DNA of 39,255 nucleotides from CAKSQF01 sp964568425. Its GTDB lineage: Bacteria; Bacillota; Clostridia; Oscillospirales; CAG-272. The stretch's first letter is position 1; each line of letters begins with the position of its first letter. The notes beneath the pieces were generated by a model, which was not told the DNA's origin, made no database searches, and was given only the letters and a program-made list of their open reading frames with translations. Made by a program: the position numbers and the translations under genes. The stretch spans positions 1 through 39,255 of the forward strand of contig CAZMPO010000018.1 of assembly GCA_964568425.1 (NCBI GenBank), read 5' to 3'. Below, one piece after another: positions 32,302 to 39,255 of the stretch.

Positions 32302-33630
32302 ATGAACAGTTCGGTAAATATCAAGGTCGTTAAATTCGGCGGAAGCTCGCTTGCGGATGCCGGTCAATTCAAAAAGGTGGCAGAAATAATCAAATCGGAT
32401 GCGAGCCGAAAATATGTCATTCCCTCCGCGCCCGGAAAAAGGTTTTCGGGAGACGAAAAGGTCACCGACCTTCTGTACGAATGTTACGAGCATGCGGTGG
32501 CGGGAGAAGATTTTCGCCCCTGTCTTGCCAAAATAAAAGAGCGCTACGATCTCATAATCCGCGATCTCTCGCTAGACGTGTCGCTCGACGGTGAATTTGA
32601 TGAAATTGCGCATCATCTTATGTCAAAGCCCGAGCGCGACTACACCGCAAGCCGCGGCGAATATCTCAACGGTATCCTGCTTGCGGCATATCTCGGCTTT
32701 GATTTCGTTGATGCCGCGGACATCATTTTCTTTGACGGAAGCAATCAGTACGATGTCGAAAAGACGAACGCCGCGATCGAGGAAAAGCTTTGCACTCGCG
32801 ATCATGCAGTAGTGCCCGGGTTCTACGGAAGCATGGCTGACGGAACGGTCAAGACATTTTCGCGCGGCGGAAGTGATATAACAGGCTCGATCGTCGCCTC
32901 GGCGGTCGGTGCCGATCTTTATGAAAACTGGACCGATGTATCCGGCTTTCTCATGGCAGATCCGCGTGTCGTCAAGGATCCGCAGGTCATCGACACGATC
33001 ACCTATTCGGAGCTTCGTGAGCTTTCGTACATGGGTGCGACCGTCCTTCACGAGGAGGCAGTGTTCCCCGTTCGCGTCGCGGGCATTCCGATAAATATTC
33101 GCAACACAAATCGCCCCGGCGACAAGGGCACGATGATCGTCCTGCGCACGCCTGTCGAAAAGATGTGCGAGGGCATCACGGGAATTGCGGGTCACAAGGG
33201 ATTTTCGGTCATCAACATCGAGAAGGACATGATGAACAGTCAGATCGGTTTCGGTCTGCGCGTTTTGCAGGTGCTTGCAGACTACGGTGTTTCGTTTGAG
33301 CATATTCCCTCGGGTATCGACACGATCGGCGTCGTTGTTTCGACTGCCGCGCTGAATGCCCACCGCCACGAGATAATAAAGGGCATCAGAGATGCTGTTT
33401 CTCCCGACATGATATATATTGAAGACGGTCTTGCGCTCATCGCGGTCGTCGGTCAGGGCATGGTCAGAAATATCGGTACCGCGTCCAAGATCATATCCGC
33501 CGTCGCAGGTGCGCATGTCAACATCAGAATGATGGATCAGGGCACGCGCGAGAACAACATCATCCTCTCGGTCGAGGAGGCTGATTTTGAAAAGACGGTC
33601 AGAGTGATATACGATGAATTTACAAAATAA
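32302..33630 (+). CDS. Aspartate kinase
   Basis: 442 residues. It makes beta-aspartyl phosphate, the first step to lysine, threonine and methionine (and diaminopimelate or dipicolinate). Seen: KFGGSSLADAGQF at the N-terminus, SAPGKRF and FSRGGSDITGSIVA in the kinase domain, WTDVSGFLMADPR, and two ACT domains (about 295-442) with VINIEKDMMNSQIGF and VGQGMVRNIGTASKI. SAPGKR instead of the common SAMxxxT is typical of a clostridial subgroup. AAAGGA precedes the ATG by 12 bases. The FkbM gene overlaps its end by 17 bases. Confidence 0.95.
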   Translation: MNSSVNIKVVKFGGSSLADAGQFKKVAEIIKSDASRKYVIPSAPGKRFSGDEKVTDLLYECYEHAVAGEDFRPCLAKIKERYDLIIRDLSLDVSLDGEFDEIAHHLMSKPERDYTASRGEYLNGILLAAYLGFDFVDAADIIFFDGSNQYDVEKTNAAIEEKLCTRDHAVVPGFYGSMADGTVKTFSRGGSDITGSIVASAVGADLYENWTDVSGFLMADPRVVKDPQVIDTITYSELRELSYMGATVLHEEAVFPVRVAGIPINIRNTNRPGDKGTMIVLRTPVEKMCEGITGIAGHKGFSVINIEKDMMNSQIGFGLRVLQVLADYGVSFEHIPSGIDTIGVVVSTAALNAHRHEIIKGIRDAVSPDMIYIEDGLALIAVVGQGMVRNIGTASKIISAVAGAHVNIRMMDQGTRENNIILSVEEADFEKTVRVIYDEFTK

Positions 33631-34711
33631 TATGCCGACCGTCACCCCCGACTTTTACGAAAAGATCGATCTTTGGACATATCTTTCGTCATCGGGAAAA
33701 CCGATAGTTCTCTACGGCATGGGCAACGGTGCTGACAAGATCGTCTGTGAGCTTTCAAAAAGAGGGCTTTGCGTGTCCGATTTTTTTGCATCAAGCAATT
33801 TTGTCAGGGGGCAGACCTTCCACGGCAAAAAAGTCCTTGACTTTCCTTCGATCAAGGAAAAATACAAAGGATGCGAATATGTCGTTCTTCTTTCGTTCGG
33901 CAGCTCAAGACCCGAGGTTTTGGAGAACATCAGACGCATAAACGACGAGTGCGAGCTGTATGTGCCCGACATGCCGGTGTACGGCGATAGACTTTTTGAC
34001 CGTGCCATGCTCGAGGTGCGCTTTGGCGAGATCAAACGTGCGCGAGAGTCGCTCTTTGACGATCGCTCGCGCGAGATATTCGACGCACTTGTAAATTATA
34101 AGCTCAGCGGCAAGATCTCTTTTCTCGATCGGACCGAGTCATCAAGGCAGGATATCATGTCGAAGGTGCTCTCGCCCGAGAAATATCGGCATGCTATCGA
34201 TCTCGGTGCATTCGTCGGGGACAGTGCGGCGGAGCTTATGAGCTATGCACACTCTCTGGAGCGTGTGATCGCACTTGAGCCGGACAGTCACAGCTTCAAG
34301 CGGCTGTCGAGCATGACATCGCAAAAAATGACCGCGATAAACGCCATTGCCGCCGATTTTGACGGCGAGGTCATGTTTTCAAATGAGGGAAACAAAAATT
34401 CGTCGATATACGGTCAAAAAAAGCAGATCTCCGCTCGGGCGGTCAAGGTCGATACGATCGCGCGCGATATGCATGTCGATTATATCAAGATCGATGTCGA
34501 GGGTGCCGAGCGTGAGGCACTGCGAGGTGCTGATGAGACGATAAGGCGTGACAGACCCGACATCGCGCTGTCGATATATCATCGCTGTGATGATTTCTTC
34601 GATCTTGTAAACAATGTTCGCACGCTCTGCCCCGATCACAGGCTTTATATCAGACGCCCCGAATATCTTCCCCCCTGGGACACATCGCTTTATGCGGTAA
34701 GATCAAGATAA
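33614..34711 (+). CDS. FkbM family SAM-dependent methyltransferase
   Basis: 365 residues. N-terminal part (about 25-130) is a Rossmann-like module (IVLYGMGNGADKIVCELSK, then VLLSFGSSRPEVLENIR) seen in many FkbM proteins of sugar or surface-polymer pathways. The methyltransferase follows: AIDLGAFVGDSAAEL (motif I), IALEPD (acidic loop), YIKIDVEGAEREALRGA, and IALSIYHRCDDFFDLV. O-methylation of a sugar or similar substrate is usual; the substrate is not evident. The ATG at 33614 lies inside aspartokinase without an SD; an in-frame ATG at 33632 is the alternative. It is followed by a strong terminator. Confidence 0.9.
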   Translation: MNLQNNMPTVTPDFYEKIDLWTYLSSSGKPIVLYGMGNGADKIVCELSKRGLCVSDFFASSNFVRGQTFHGKKVLDFPSIKEKYKGCEYVVLLSFGSSRPEVLENIRRINDECELYVPDMPVYGDRLFDRAMLEVRFGEIKRARESLFDDRSREIFDALVNYKLSGKISFLDRTESSRQDIMSKVLSPEKYRHAIDLGAFVGDSAAELMSYAHSLERVIALEPDSHSFKRLSSMTSQKMTAINAIAADFDGEVMFSNEGNKNSSIYGQKKQISARAVKVDTIARDMHVDYIKIDVEGAEREALRGADETIRRDRPDIALSIYHRCDDFFDLVNNVRTLCPDHRLYIRRPEYLPPWDTSLYAVRSR

Positions 34712-34719
34712 TAACTTTT

Positions 34720-34765
34720 ATATGCTTTTTCAAGTGCCGAAGGTAATTGAAAAAGCATATTTTTT
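34720..34765 (+). terminator. Terminator after the FkbM gene
   Basis: ATATGCTTTTTCAA and TTGAAAAAGCATAT form a 14-bp stem around a 13-base loop, followed by a T-run on the plus strand. It also abuts the end of the convergent spoIIID gene. Confidence 0.92.
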
Positions 34766-35036
34766 ATCCGTTCTGCGATTTTTTCATTTCGATATATTTT
34801 CGTCTTGTTGCCTCGCCGCCTCGGAAGTGGCGTTCGGATTTATTTTTTTCGAGCAGTTCTTTGACCCTGAGATAGAGAGCGTAATTTTCGGTTCTCAGAA
34901 TCTTTGAGACATCCTTATGCACGGTCGATTTGCTGACGCCGAAGACCGAGGCGGCGGATCTGACGGTTGAATTATTTTCGAGCATATATTCGGCAAGAGC
35001 GATCGGTCGCTCGATATCTTTATCGGTCAAAAACAT
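34764..35036 (-). CDS. spoIIID: Sporulation transcriptional regulator SpoIIID
   Basis: 90 residues, close to the 93 of B. subtilis. SpoIIID is a mother-cell DNA-binding protein that links the sigma-E and sigma-K stages and acts on sigK. The helix-turn-helix TVRSAASVFGVSKSTVHKDV and the C-terminal basic region HFRGGEATRRKYIEMKK are diagnostic. The ATG at 35036 has GGGGTG five bases upstream; a TTG start ten codons earlier is rejected because the family begins here. The ribosome site lies inside the 3' arm of an 11+6 bp hairpin. Its 3' end meets the FkbM terminator. Confidence 0.95.
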   Translation of the reverse strand: MFLTDKDIERPIALAEYMLENNSTVRSAASVFGVSKSTVHKDVSKILRTENYALYLRVKELLEKNKSERHFRGGEATRRKYIEMKKSQNG

Positions 35037-35039
35037 TTT

Positions 35040-35081
35040 ACACCCCGCATGAGTTGTTTTATACAACTATATGCGGGGTGT
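35040..35081 (-). promoter_or_regulatory. Hairpin sequestering the spoIIID ribosome site
   Basis: ACACCCCGCAT with ATGCGGGGTGT (11 bp) and AGTTGT with ACAACT (6 bp) form a near-perfect stem around five bases, with a one-by-two internal mismatch. On the mRNA the GGGGTG Shine-Dalgarno is in the 3' arm, three bases before the ATG at 35036. No U-run, so it is not a terminator. Confidence 0.6.
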
Positions 35082-35114
35082 ATCTCGAAATTTACCAAAA
35101 AGCAGCAATAAAGC

Positions 35115-35152
35115 GAAAAAACACCGCAGATCCGTTTATCGATCTGCGGTGT
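35115..35152 (-). terminator. Terminator of the structured RNA gene
   Basis: ACACCGCAGATC and GATCTGCGGTGT form a 12-bp stem with an eight-base loop, followed on the minus strand by six T. It directly follows the closing stem of the RNA at 35157-35363. Confidence 0.92.
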
Positions 35153-35156
35153 ATAA

Positions 35157-35363
35157 TCCCAACCTGCCGTGTGACGCTCAAATATGACCCTGCTTAGTGC
35201 AAGGCGGTGCCCTCTCCGATAGATCTGTGCTTCCAACGTCCCGCATACCCGTGACATAAGCAGGGGCATGAGGGGAGGCCTGCAAACTCCTTACCGGAAG
35301 TTGTCAGAGCTCCAATTAATATTTGTAGGTCCATTTATAAGCGCCATCACGCACAGGCCAGGA
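35157..35363 (-). ncRNA. ssrS: Structured RNA, probably 6S RNA (ssrS)
   Basis: No coding frame is convincing in this 400-base gap, but the minus strand folds well. The ends pair over about 18 positions (UCCUGGCCUG with CAGGUUGGGA, then GUGAUG with CGUCAC). Inside lies a large open region (GCUUAUAAAUGGACCUAC on the 5' side, a TATAAT-like stretch), and a long apical arm closed by CCCUGCUUA/UAAGCAGGG. An end-closed rod with a central bubble and a length of about 205 nt is the 6S layout, which traps sigma-A polymerase. A hairpin ACCGACGG/CCGTCGGT precedes it and a terminator follows. I could not confirm it by family search; SRP and tmRNA signatures are absent. Confidence 0.55.
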
Positions 35364-35473
35364 CCGACGGCAAGCCCGTCGGTAAGGTCTCCCGATCACA
35401 CAAACGGCACCGTCTGATACAAGTATATCCGCACAACTGCCGTTTATGACCGAGAAACGATCACATACGAAAA

Positions 35474-35785
35474 TTATTCTTCGTCGTAGTCAAGCTCTTC
35501 AAAGAGAGTGTTATCGAAATGAGCGGCGACCTTTTCGAACTCGTCGTCATCGTCGATGGTCTCGAGGAGCTCATCGCCGTTTTCAGCCTTGATAAGCTTT
35601 AAGATGACATACTCATCGCTTTCTTCCTCAAAAGGAATGAGTGCGAAATATGTCTCGCCGTCAAGGTCTGCCTTGCCGATGCACTCGAACTGCTTTTCCT
35701 CGCCCGACTCATCATCGACGAGCGTATAAACTTCAACCTCTTCCATTTCTTCCTCGGTAAGGTTTACATCTTTTTCTTCTGCCAT
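35474..35785 (-). CDS. DUF1292 acidic protein (YrzB-like)
   Basis: 103 residues, very acidic (roughly a third Asp/Glu). The DUF1292 core reads VYTLVDDESGEEKQFECIGK, followed by YFALIPFEEESDEYVILKL. The family is widespread in Firmicutes, often near alaS and yqgF, and its function is not known. AGGAGG precedes the ATG. It has its own promoter, divergent from the pantothenate kinase. The structured RNA lies 110 bases downstream on the same strand and may be read from this promoter, as its own is unclear. Confidence 0.93.
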   Translation of the reverse strand: MAEEKDVNLTEEEMEEVEVYTLVDDESGEEKQFECIGKADLDGETYFALIPFEEESDEYVILKLIKAENGDELLETIDDDDEFEKVAAHFDNTLFEELDYDEE

Positions 35786-35818
35786 TATCTTTATCCTCCT
35801 GGATATATTTTCATATAT

Positions 35819-35847
35819 ATTGTATATGATTTTCTTCGATTTGTCAA
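35819..35847 (-). promoter_or_regulatory. Sigma-A promoter for the DUF1292 gene
   Basis: Minus strand: TTGACA, 17-base spacer, TACAAT, 34 bases before the ATG at 35785. Confidence 0.85.
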
Positions 35848-35885
35848 TAGCAAATCGCGATTTTTTGAAAAAAATACAAGAACTA

Positions 35886-35914
35886 TTGAAATATTCTCCA
35901 TAATATGCTATAAT
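35886..35914 (+). promoter_or_regulatory. Sigma-A promoter for the pantothenate kinase gene
   Basis: Plus strand: TTGAAA, 17-base spacer, TATAAT, 33 bases before the ATG at 35947. Confidence 0.88.
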
Positions 35915-35946
35915 ATACGGAGCAAAACGAAAGGAGCAACGAAAAA

Positions 35947-36771
35947 ATGAATGCTATTGTCGGAATAGACGTCGGCGGAAGCACGACAAAGATCGTCGGG
36001 TTCGAGGAGGGCGGCGAGCTCATCGCGCCGATCCATGTCAAGGCGACCGATCAGATCACATCGATCTACGGTGCGCTCGGCAAATTCACGACCGAAAACG
36101 CGATCGCGCTTTCGGACATCGATCGCATCATGGTCACGGGAGTCGGATCAACATTCGTTTCGTCGCCCATATACGGCATTCCCTGCTGTCATGTCAAGGA
36201 ATTTCCGAGCATCGGAAAGGGAGGTCTCTTTCTTTCCGGGCTTGACGAGGCGATCGTCGTGAGCATGGGTACCGGAACGGCTCTCGTGCACGCAAAAATG
36301 GGCTGTGAGAGCGAATATCTCGGCGGCACCGGTGTCGGTGGAGGCACACTGCTCGGGCTCTCTGAGCGCATTCTCGGCATGCGCAGCATCGATCACATAA
36401 TCGAGCTTGCAAGCGGCGGCGATCTTTCGCGCATCGATCTTCGTGTCAGCGACATAACAAAGCCGGATGTTCATCCGGGGCTTGCTCCCGATCTGACCGC
36501 GTCAAACTTCGGAAAGCTGAGCGATGTCGCAACAAAATCAGATCTTGCGCTCGGCATTATCAACATGATATTCGAGACGGTCGCCATGATGTCGGTGTTC
36601 GCGGCGCGGAGCTTCAAGACACGCAATGTCGTATTGACAGGCAACATGACAAATCTTCCGCAGGCGGCGGAAATATTCGGGAGAATGAACGAGATGTTCG
36701 ATCTCAAATTCATCATACCGCAAAACGCAAGCTTCGGCACGGTCATCGGCGCGGCACTTTGCGGACTTTAA
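35947..36771 (+). CDS. coaW: Type II pantothenate kinase
   Basis: 274 residues of the ASKHA fold. It phosphorylates pantothenate, the committed step to coenzyme A. Motifs: IVGIDVGGSTTKIVGF (phosphate 1), VTGVGSTFV, VSMGTGTALVHA and GGTGVGGGTLLGLSERIL, and NVVLTGNMTNLPQ near the C-terminus. The type II class resembles the eukaryotic and staphylococcal enzyme, which resists CoA feedback. AAAGGAG precedes the ATG. It ends four bases from the convergent small gene at 36776, with no terminator between. Confidence 0.93.
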   Translation: MNAIVGIDVGGSTTKIVGFEEGGELIAPIHVKATDQITSIYGALGKFTTENAIALSDIDRIMVTGVGSTFVSSPIYGIPCCHVKEFPSIGKGGLFLSGLDEAIVVSMGTGTALVHAKMGCESEYLGGTGVGGGTLLGLSERILGMRSIDHIIELASGGDLSRIDLRVSDITKPDVHPGLAPDLTASNFGKLSDVATKSDLALGIINMIFETVAMMSVFAARSFKTRNVVLTGNMTNLPQAAEIFGRMNEMFDLKFIIPQNASFGTVIGAALCGL

Positions 36772-36775
36772 GCGA

Positions 36776-37090
36776 TCAGAGAAGGATCGACAGAGCGATC
36801 ACGCAAAGGAGTGCTATTGCAAATAGGGACATTGTCGAGAAAAATCTGTGTTTTGCCTCGGACGCGCCCTCGCTCGGGAAATTGAAGCAATCGCCCACAA
36901 GCACCTTTTCGGTGCAATAATGAAGAGGAGCGGACTCGTACACCGCACGCAGATCGGGCAGTTCGGGGGGACACTCGATCCTTGACGGAAGTGCTCTTTC
37001 GTAGTTTCCGCCTGCGTCGCGGCTTGTGAATATAGTCGCCTGCTTGCCGTTTTCATCAAAAAGGCTGTCAAAATCCATAACTGATCTCAT
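36776..37090 (-). CDS. Small C-tail-anchored protein, unknown
   Basis: 104 residues from the ATG at 37090 (AGGAAAG ten bases upstream; a longer frame to 37189 lacks such a signal). The first 80 residues are soluble, acidic at the start (MDFDSLFDENGK) with Pro-rich middle (ECPPELPDLRAVYES) and two later Cys. A single hydrophobic segment FFSTMSLFAIALLCVIALSIL ends the protein, so it should be a tail-anchored cytoplasmic protein. I do not recognise a family. A TATAAT box at 37148-37153 with a poor -35 may serve it. Confidence 0.6.
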   Translation of the reverse strand: MRSVMDFDSLFDENGKQATIFTSRDAGGNYERALPSRIECPPELPDLRAVYESAPLHYCTEKVLVGDCFNFPSEGASEAKHRFFSTMSLFAIALLCVIALSILL

Positions 37091-37234
37091 ATAATTTACA
37101 CTTTCCTTTCGGCAATCGATTTTATCTATTCTATTGCCTCTGTGCTTATTATATTCATTCTGCTGTACCGAAAATCGTACAACAAACAAATTTCAGACTT
37201 TTATTTTCATTTTTTTGAAAGGAATACCACAACC

Positions 37235-38422
37235 ATGAAGGACAGAGTGACCATTCTGACAGAGCGGCTTTACTATGAAGATCAAAAGCTCTTTGAGTTT
37301 GACGCCGAGATCATCGACTGTGTGCCAACCAAAGACGGCAAATTTGAGATAACGCTTGACGGGACCGCATTCTTCCCCGAGGGCGGCGGACAATACGGAG
37401 ATTGCGGCGAGATCGGCGGTGTGAGGGTCACGGACACCATCGAGCGCGGCGGCGTCATTCTTCACATATGCGATGGTGCTCTGCCACTCGGTCACGTTCA
37501 CTGCAGGATCGACGCAAAGGAGCGATATTCCAAGATGCAAAATCACTCGGGCGAGCACATCGTATCGGGGATAGTGCATTCGCTTTATGGCGCGGACAAT
37601 GTGGGGTTTCACCTCGGAGATGACGATGCGACCCTTGATTTTAACAAAAAACTCTCACGCGAGGAGCTTGACAGGGTCGAATATCTCGCAAATCGTGCGA
37701 TCTGGGACGATCTGCCGATAATCGCTTATTTCCCGAGTGCCGATGAGCTGTCAATGCTTGAATATCGGTCGAAGCTCGATCTTGTCGAAAATGTTCGGAT
37801 CGTGAAGATCGGCGACATCGACACATGTGCGTGCTGTGCACCACATGTTGAACGCACGGGCGAGATCGGTATGATAAAGCTGCTCGATCATGCCGCATAT
37901 AAGGGAGGCGTGCGCGTGCACATGGTCTGCGGAGATCGCGCGCTCACGGATTACAGGGACAAATACGAAAATATCGCCAAAATTGCCGCCGCGCTCTCGG
38001 CAAAGCAGCATGAGGCGGCGGAAAGATTCTTCGAGTTTGTCGAAAGCATGCGTGCCGCGGAGCTTAAGATAAAATCACTGCAAAGAGAGATAATATCGCT
38101 CAAAGCGGCATCTGTCCTGCCCGATGCGAAGGGGAACATAGTTCTGTTTGAGCAGATCGACCCCGAGTTGTCGATAGAATTTGCGAATGCCCTGCTTGGC
38201 AAGTGTGAAAATTGTGTATTCATCTTTTCGGGCGATGATCTGTCGGGGTACAAATTCACCGCCGCATCACATGAGTTTGACCTCACAAAAACGGCGGCGG
38301 AAATAAGATCAAACTATAGCGGAAAATGCGGTGGCAAGCCGTCAATGATCAGGGGCAGTATCATGGCGACAAGAGCGGAGATCGAGCTCTTTTTGGAAAA
38401 ACAAATGAAGGAAGATATATAA
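37235..38422 (+). CDS. Alanyl-tRNA editing protein, long AlaX type (DHHA1 domain)
   Basis: 395 residues. It should hydrolyse Ser- or Gly-tRNA-Ala as a free-standing editor. N-terminal domain resembles the AlaRS post-core region (FFPEGGGQYGDCGEIGG); the editing site shows His104, His108 (HSGEHI) and Cys200, His204 (CCAPH), the four zinc ligands. A short coiled coil (about 270-315) leads to a DHHA1-like C-terminal domain (GKCGGKPSMIRGS). GAAAGGA lies eleven bases before this ATG; a hydrophobic in-frame extension upstream is rejected. It overlaps nothing and is three bases from the next gene. Confidence 0.9.
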   Translation: MKDRVTILTERLYYEDQKLFEFDAEIIDCVPTKDGKFEITLDGTAFFPEGGGQYGDCGEIGGVRVTDTIERGGVILHICDGALPLGHVHCRIDAKERYSKMQNHSGEHIVSGIVHSLYGADNVGFHLGDDDATLDFNKKLSREELDRVEYLANRAIWDDLPIIAYFPSADELSMLEYRSKLDLVENVRIVKIGDIDTCACCAPHVERTGEIGMIKLLDHAAYKGGVRVHMVCGDRALTDYRDKYENIAKIAAALSAKQHEAAERFFEFVESMRAAELKIKSLQREIISLKAASVLPDAKGNIVLFEQIDPELSIEFANALLGKCENCVFIFSGDDLSGYKFTAASHEFDLTKTAAEIRSNYSGKCGGKPSMIRGSIMATRAEIELFLEKQMKEDI

Positions 38423-38425
38423 GCA

Positions 38426-39193
38426 ATGGAGAACTACAGATCAAACTATCACACACATACGACAAGATGCCACCATGCGTGCGGCGAAGATCGCGAATAT
38501 GTTGAGGCGGCGATCGAGGCGGGATACAAGACCCTCGGATTTTCGGATCACACGCCGATGCCCTGTCGCGAGGGGTATCGCTCGGGGATGCGCATGTCGC
38601 TCTCGGACGCGGATGGATATTTTCGCTCGATATCCGATCTGAGGAACGAATACAAGCGTGATATCGACATAAAGATCGGCGTTGAGGCAGAATATTTCCC
38701 GAGGTATTTTGATGCCCTTGTGGATTTCCTTTCGCAGTATCCTCTCGATTACATGATACTCGGTCAGCATTTTATAAATGACGAGGAAGGATGCCCATAC
38801 AGCGGCAATCGAACCGACAGTGAAAAACTGCTTGCGGATTACATAAAAAATGCGACAGACGGTGCAAAGACGGGCAAGTTCATGTACATCGCCCACCCCG
38901 ATCTGATCAATTATACGGGTCCCGTCGAGATCTATGATTCTCACATGATACCCTTCTTAAACGAGATGAAGGAGATCGGTATTCCGCTTGAGATAAACCG
39001 TTTGGGGCTGGCGACCGGCAGACATTATCCGTCGGGACACTTCTGGTCACTTGCCGAAAAGGTTGGCAACACCGTGTGCATCGGAGTGGATGCGCACGAC
39101 CCGAAAATGCTTTTTGAGTTTGACTCCATCGATGCCTGCTTCGAGCTTGCAAAAGAACATTCGCTTTCGGTCAAGACCGAATTTGATATTTGA
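38426..39193 (+). CDS. PHP-domain histidinol phosphatase (HisK/HisJ-type)
   Basis: 255 residues. The PHP metal motif HTHTTRCHHACGE, GFSDHTPMP, the VEAEYF strand, LGQHFIN, YIAHPDLIN and IGVDAHDP supply the expected His/Asp/Glu ligands of a trinuclear metal site. In Firmicutes this subfamily hydrolyses L-histidinol phosphate in histidine biosynthesis, though no other his gene is in view. The ATG has AAGGA twelve bases upstream and lies three bases after the editing gene, so the pair is one unit. Confidence 0.9.
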   Translation: MENYRSNYHTHTTRCHHACGEDREYVEAAIEAGYKTLGFSDHTPMPCREGYRSGMRMSLSDADGYFRSISDLRNEYKRDIDIKIGVEAEYFPRYFDALVDFLSQYPLDYMILGQHFINDEEGCPYSGNRTDSEKLLADYIKNATDGAKTGKFMYIAHPDLINYTGPVEIYDSHMIPFLNEMKEIGIPLEINRLGLATGRHYPSGHFWSLAEKVGNTVCIGVDAHDPKMLFEFDSIDACFELAKEHSLSVKTEFDI

Positions 39194-39201
39194 CACAGAA
39201 A

Positions 39202-39233
39202 ATCCTCCTGCCGCCAAAGAGCAGCAGGAGGAT
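39202..39233. terminator. Hairpin after the PHP gene
   Basis: ATCCTCCTGC and GCAGGAGGAT (10 bp) around a 12-base loop, nine bases after the stop. On the minus strand TTTTCTG follows, so it may also end a gene entering from beyond the window edge. Confidence 0.7.
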
Positions 39234-39255
39234 AGTTTAATGTCAGAGCTCGTTA

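Noticed and set aside
32623..33645. 340-codon minus-strand frame opposite aspartokinase
   Set aside because: Aspartokinase motifs are intact on the plus strand; the antisense frame has no domain and no ribosome site.
35120..35470. SRP RNA, tmRNA or RNase P RNA
   Set aside because: The GGUCCGGAAGGAAGCAG-type tetraloop region, the tRNA-Ala-like ends of tmRNA and the RNase P GAGGAAAGUCC core are absent on both strands.

Overview
The window reads as a chromosomal segment of an endospore-forming, low-to-mid GC Firmicute of the class Clostridia. The evidence is the sporulation set (CwlD-type amidase, SpoIVB, a SipL-type SPOCS/LysM protein, sigma-K, SpoIIID), the clostridial gene orders ftsE-ftsX-M23-ctpA-greA-lysS and tsaE-tsaB, strong AGGAGG-type ribosome sites and textbook sigma-A promoters. 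SipL points to Clostridia rather than Bacilli. I cannot fix the genus; a gut Oscillospirales-like lineage is a guess. Coding density is very high. I see no transposon, prophage, CRISPR array, tRNA or rRNA.

Layout. 1-9.2 kb is a long minus-strand run read from a membrane protein through cwlD, radA, tsaE, tsaB, rpiB, tcdA and yitT to a PMCA-type calcium P-ATPase. It contains three tRNA t6A/ct6A genes. 9.3-10.9 kb holds a plus-strand XerC/D recombinase and a one-domain EamA permease, closed by a bidirectional terminator. 10.9-17.5 kb is a minus-strand division/wall operon (ftsE, ftsX, coiled-coil LytM protein, ctpA, greA, lysS), preceded by a CdaR/PucR regulator and rsmE. 19.8-23.4 kb is a late-sporulation block on the minus strand (sigK, sipL, spoIVB). 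23.5-26.4 kb, on the plus strand, carries Ppx/GppA, a SpoU methyltransferase and an unusual protein that looks like a PRK06851-type tandem P-loop protein with eroded P-loops. 26.4-28.4 kb (minus) has ispE and a DUF362 ferredoxin-like protein. 28.5-32 kb has an AI-2E family exporter, an orphan RelB/DinJ antitoxin, a 47-residue small ORF and MgtE. 32.2-34.8 kb (plus) has aspartokinase overlapping an FkbM methyltransferase. 34.8-35.8 kb (minus) has spoIIID, a structured RNA that is probably 6S RNA, and a DUF1292 protein. 35.9-39.2 kb has a type II pantothenate kinase, a tail-anchored small protein, an AlaX-type editing protein and a PHP histidinol phosphatase.

How parts work together. FtsEX and the adjacent LytM protein form the expected septal hydrolase-control module, but the LytM domain has lost one catalytic histidine. 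SpoIVB, sigma-K with a hydrophobic N-terminal pro-like segment, SipL and SpoIIID together suggest a complete mother-cell late programme including proteolytic sigma-K activation.

Most notable: a perfect 13-bp inverted repeat that buries the start codon of the PRK06851-like gene, a hairpin that hides the spoIIID ribosome site, the degenerate P-loop protein itself, the orphan antitoxin with an intact self-regulated promoter, the unlisted small ORF at 30452-30595, the probable 6S RNA, and a terminator-like hairpin inside the mgtE leader.
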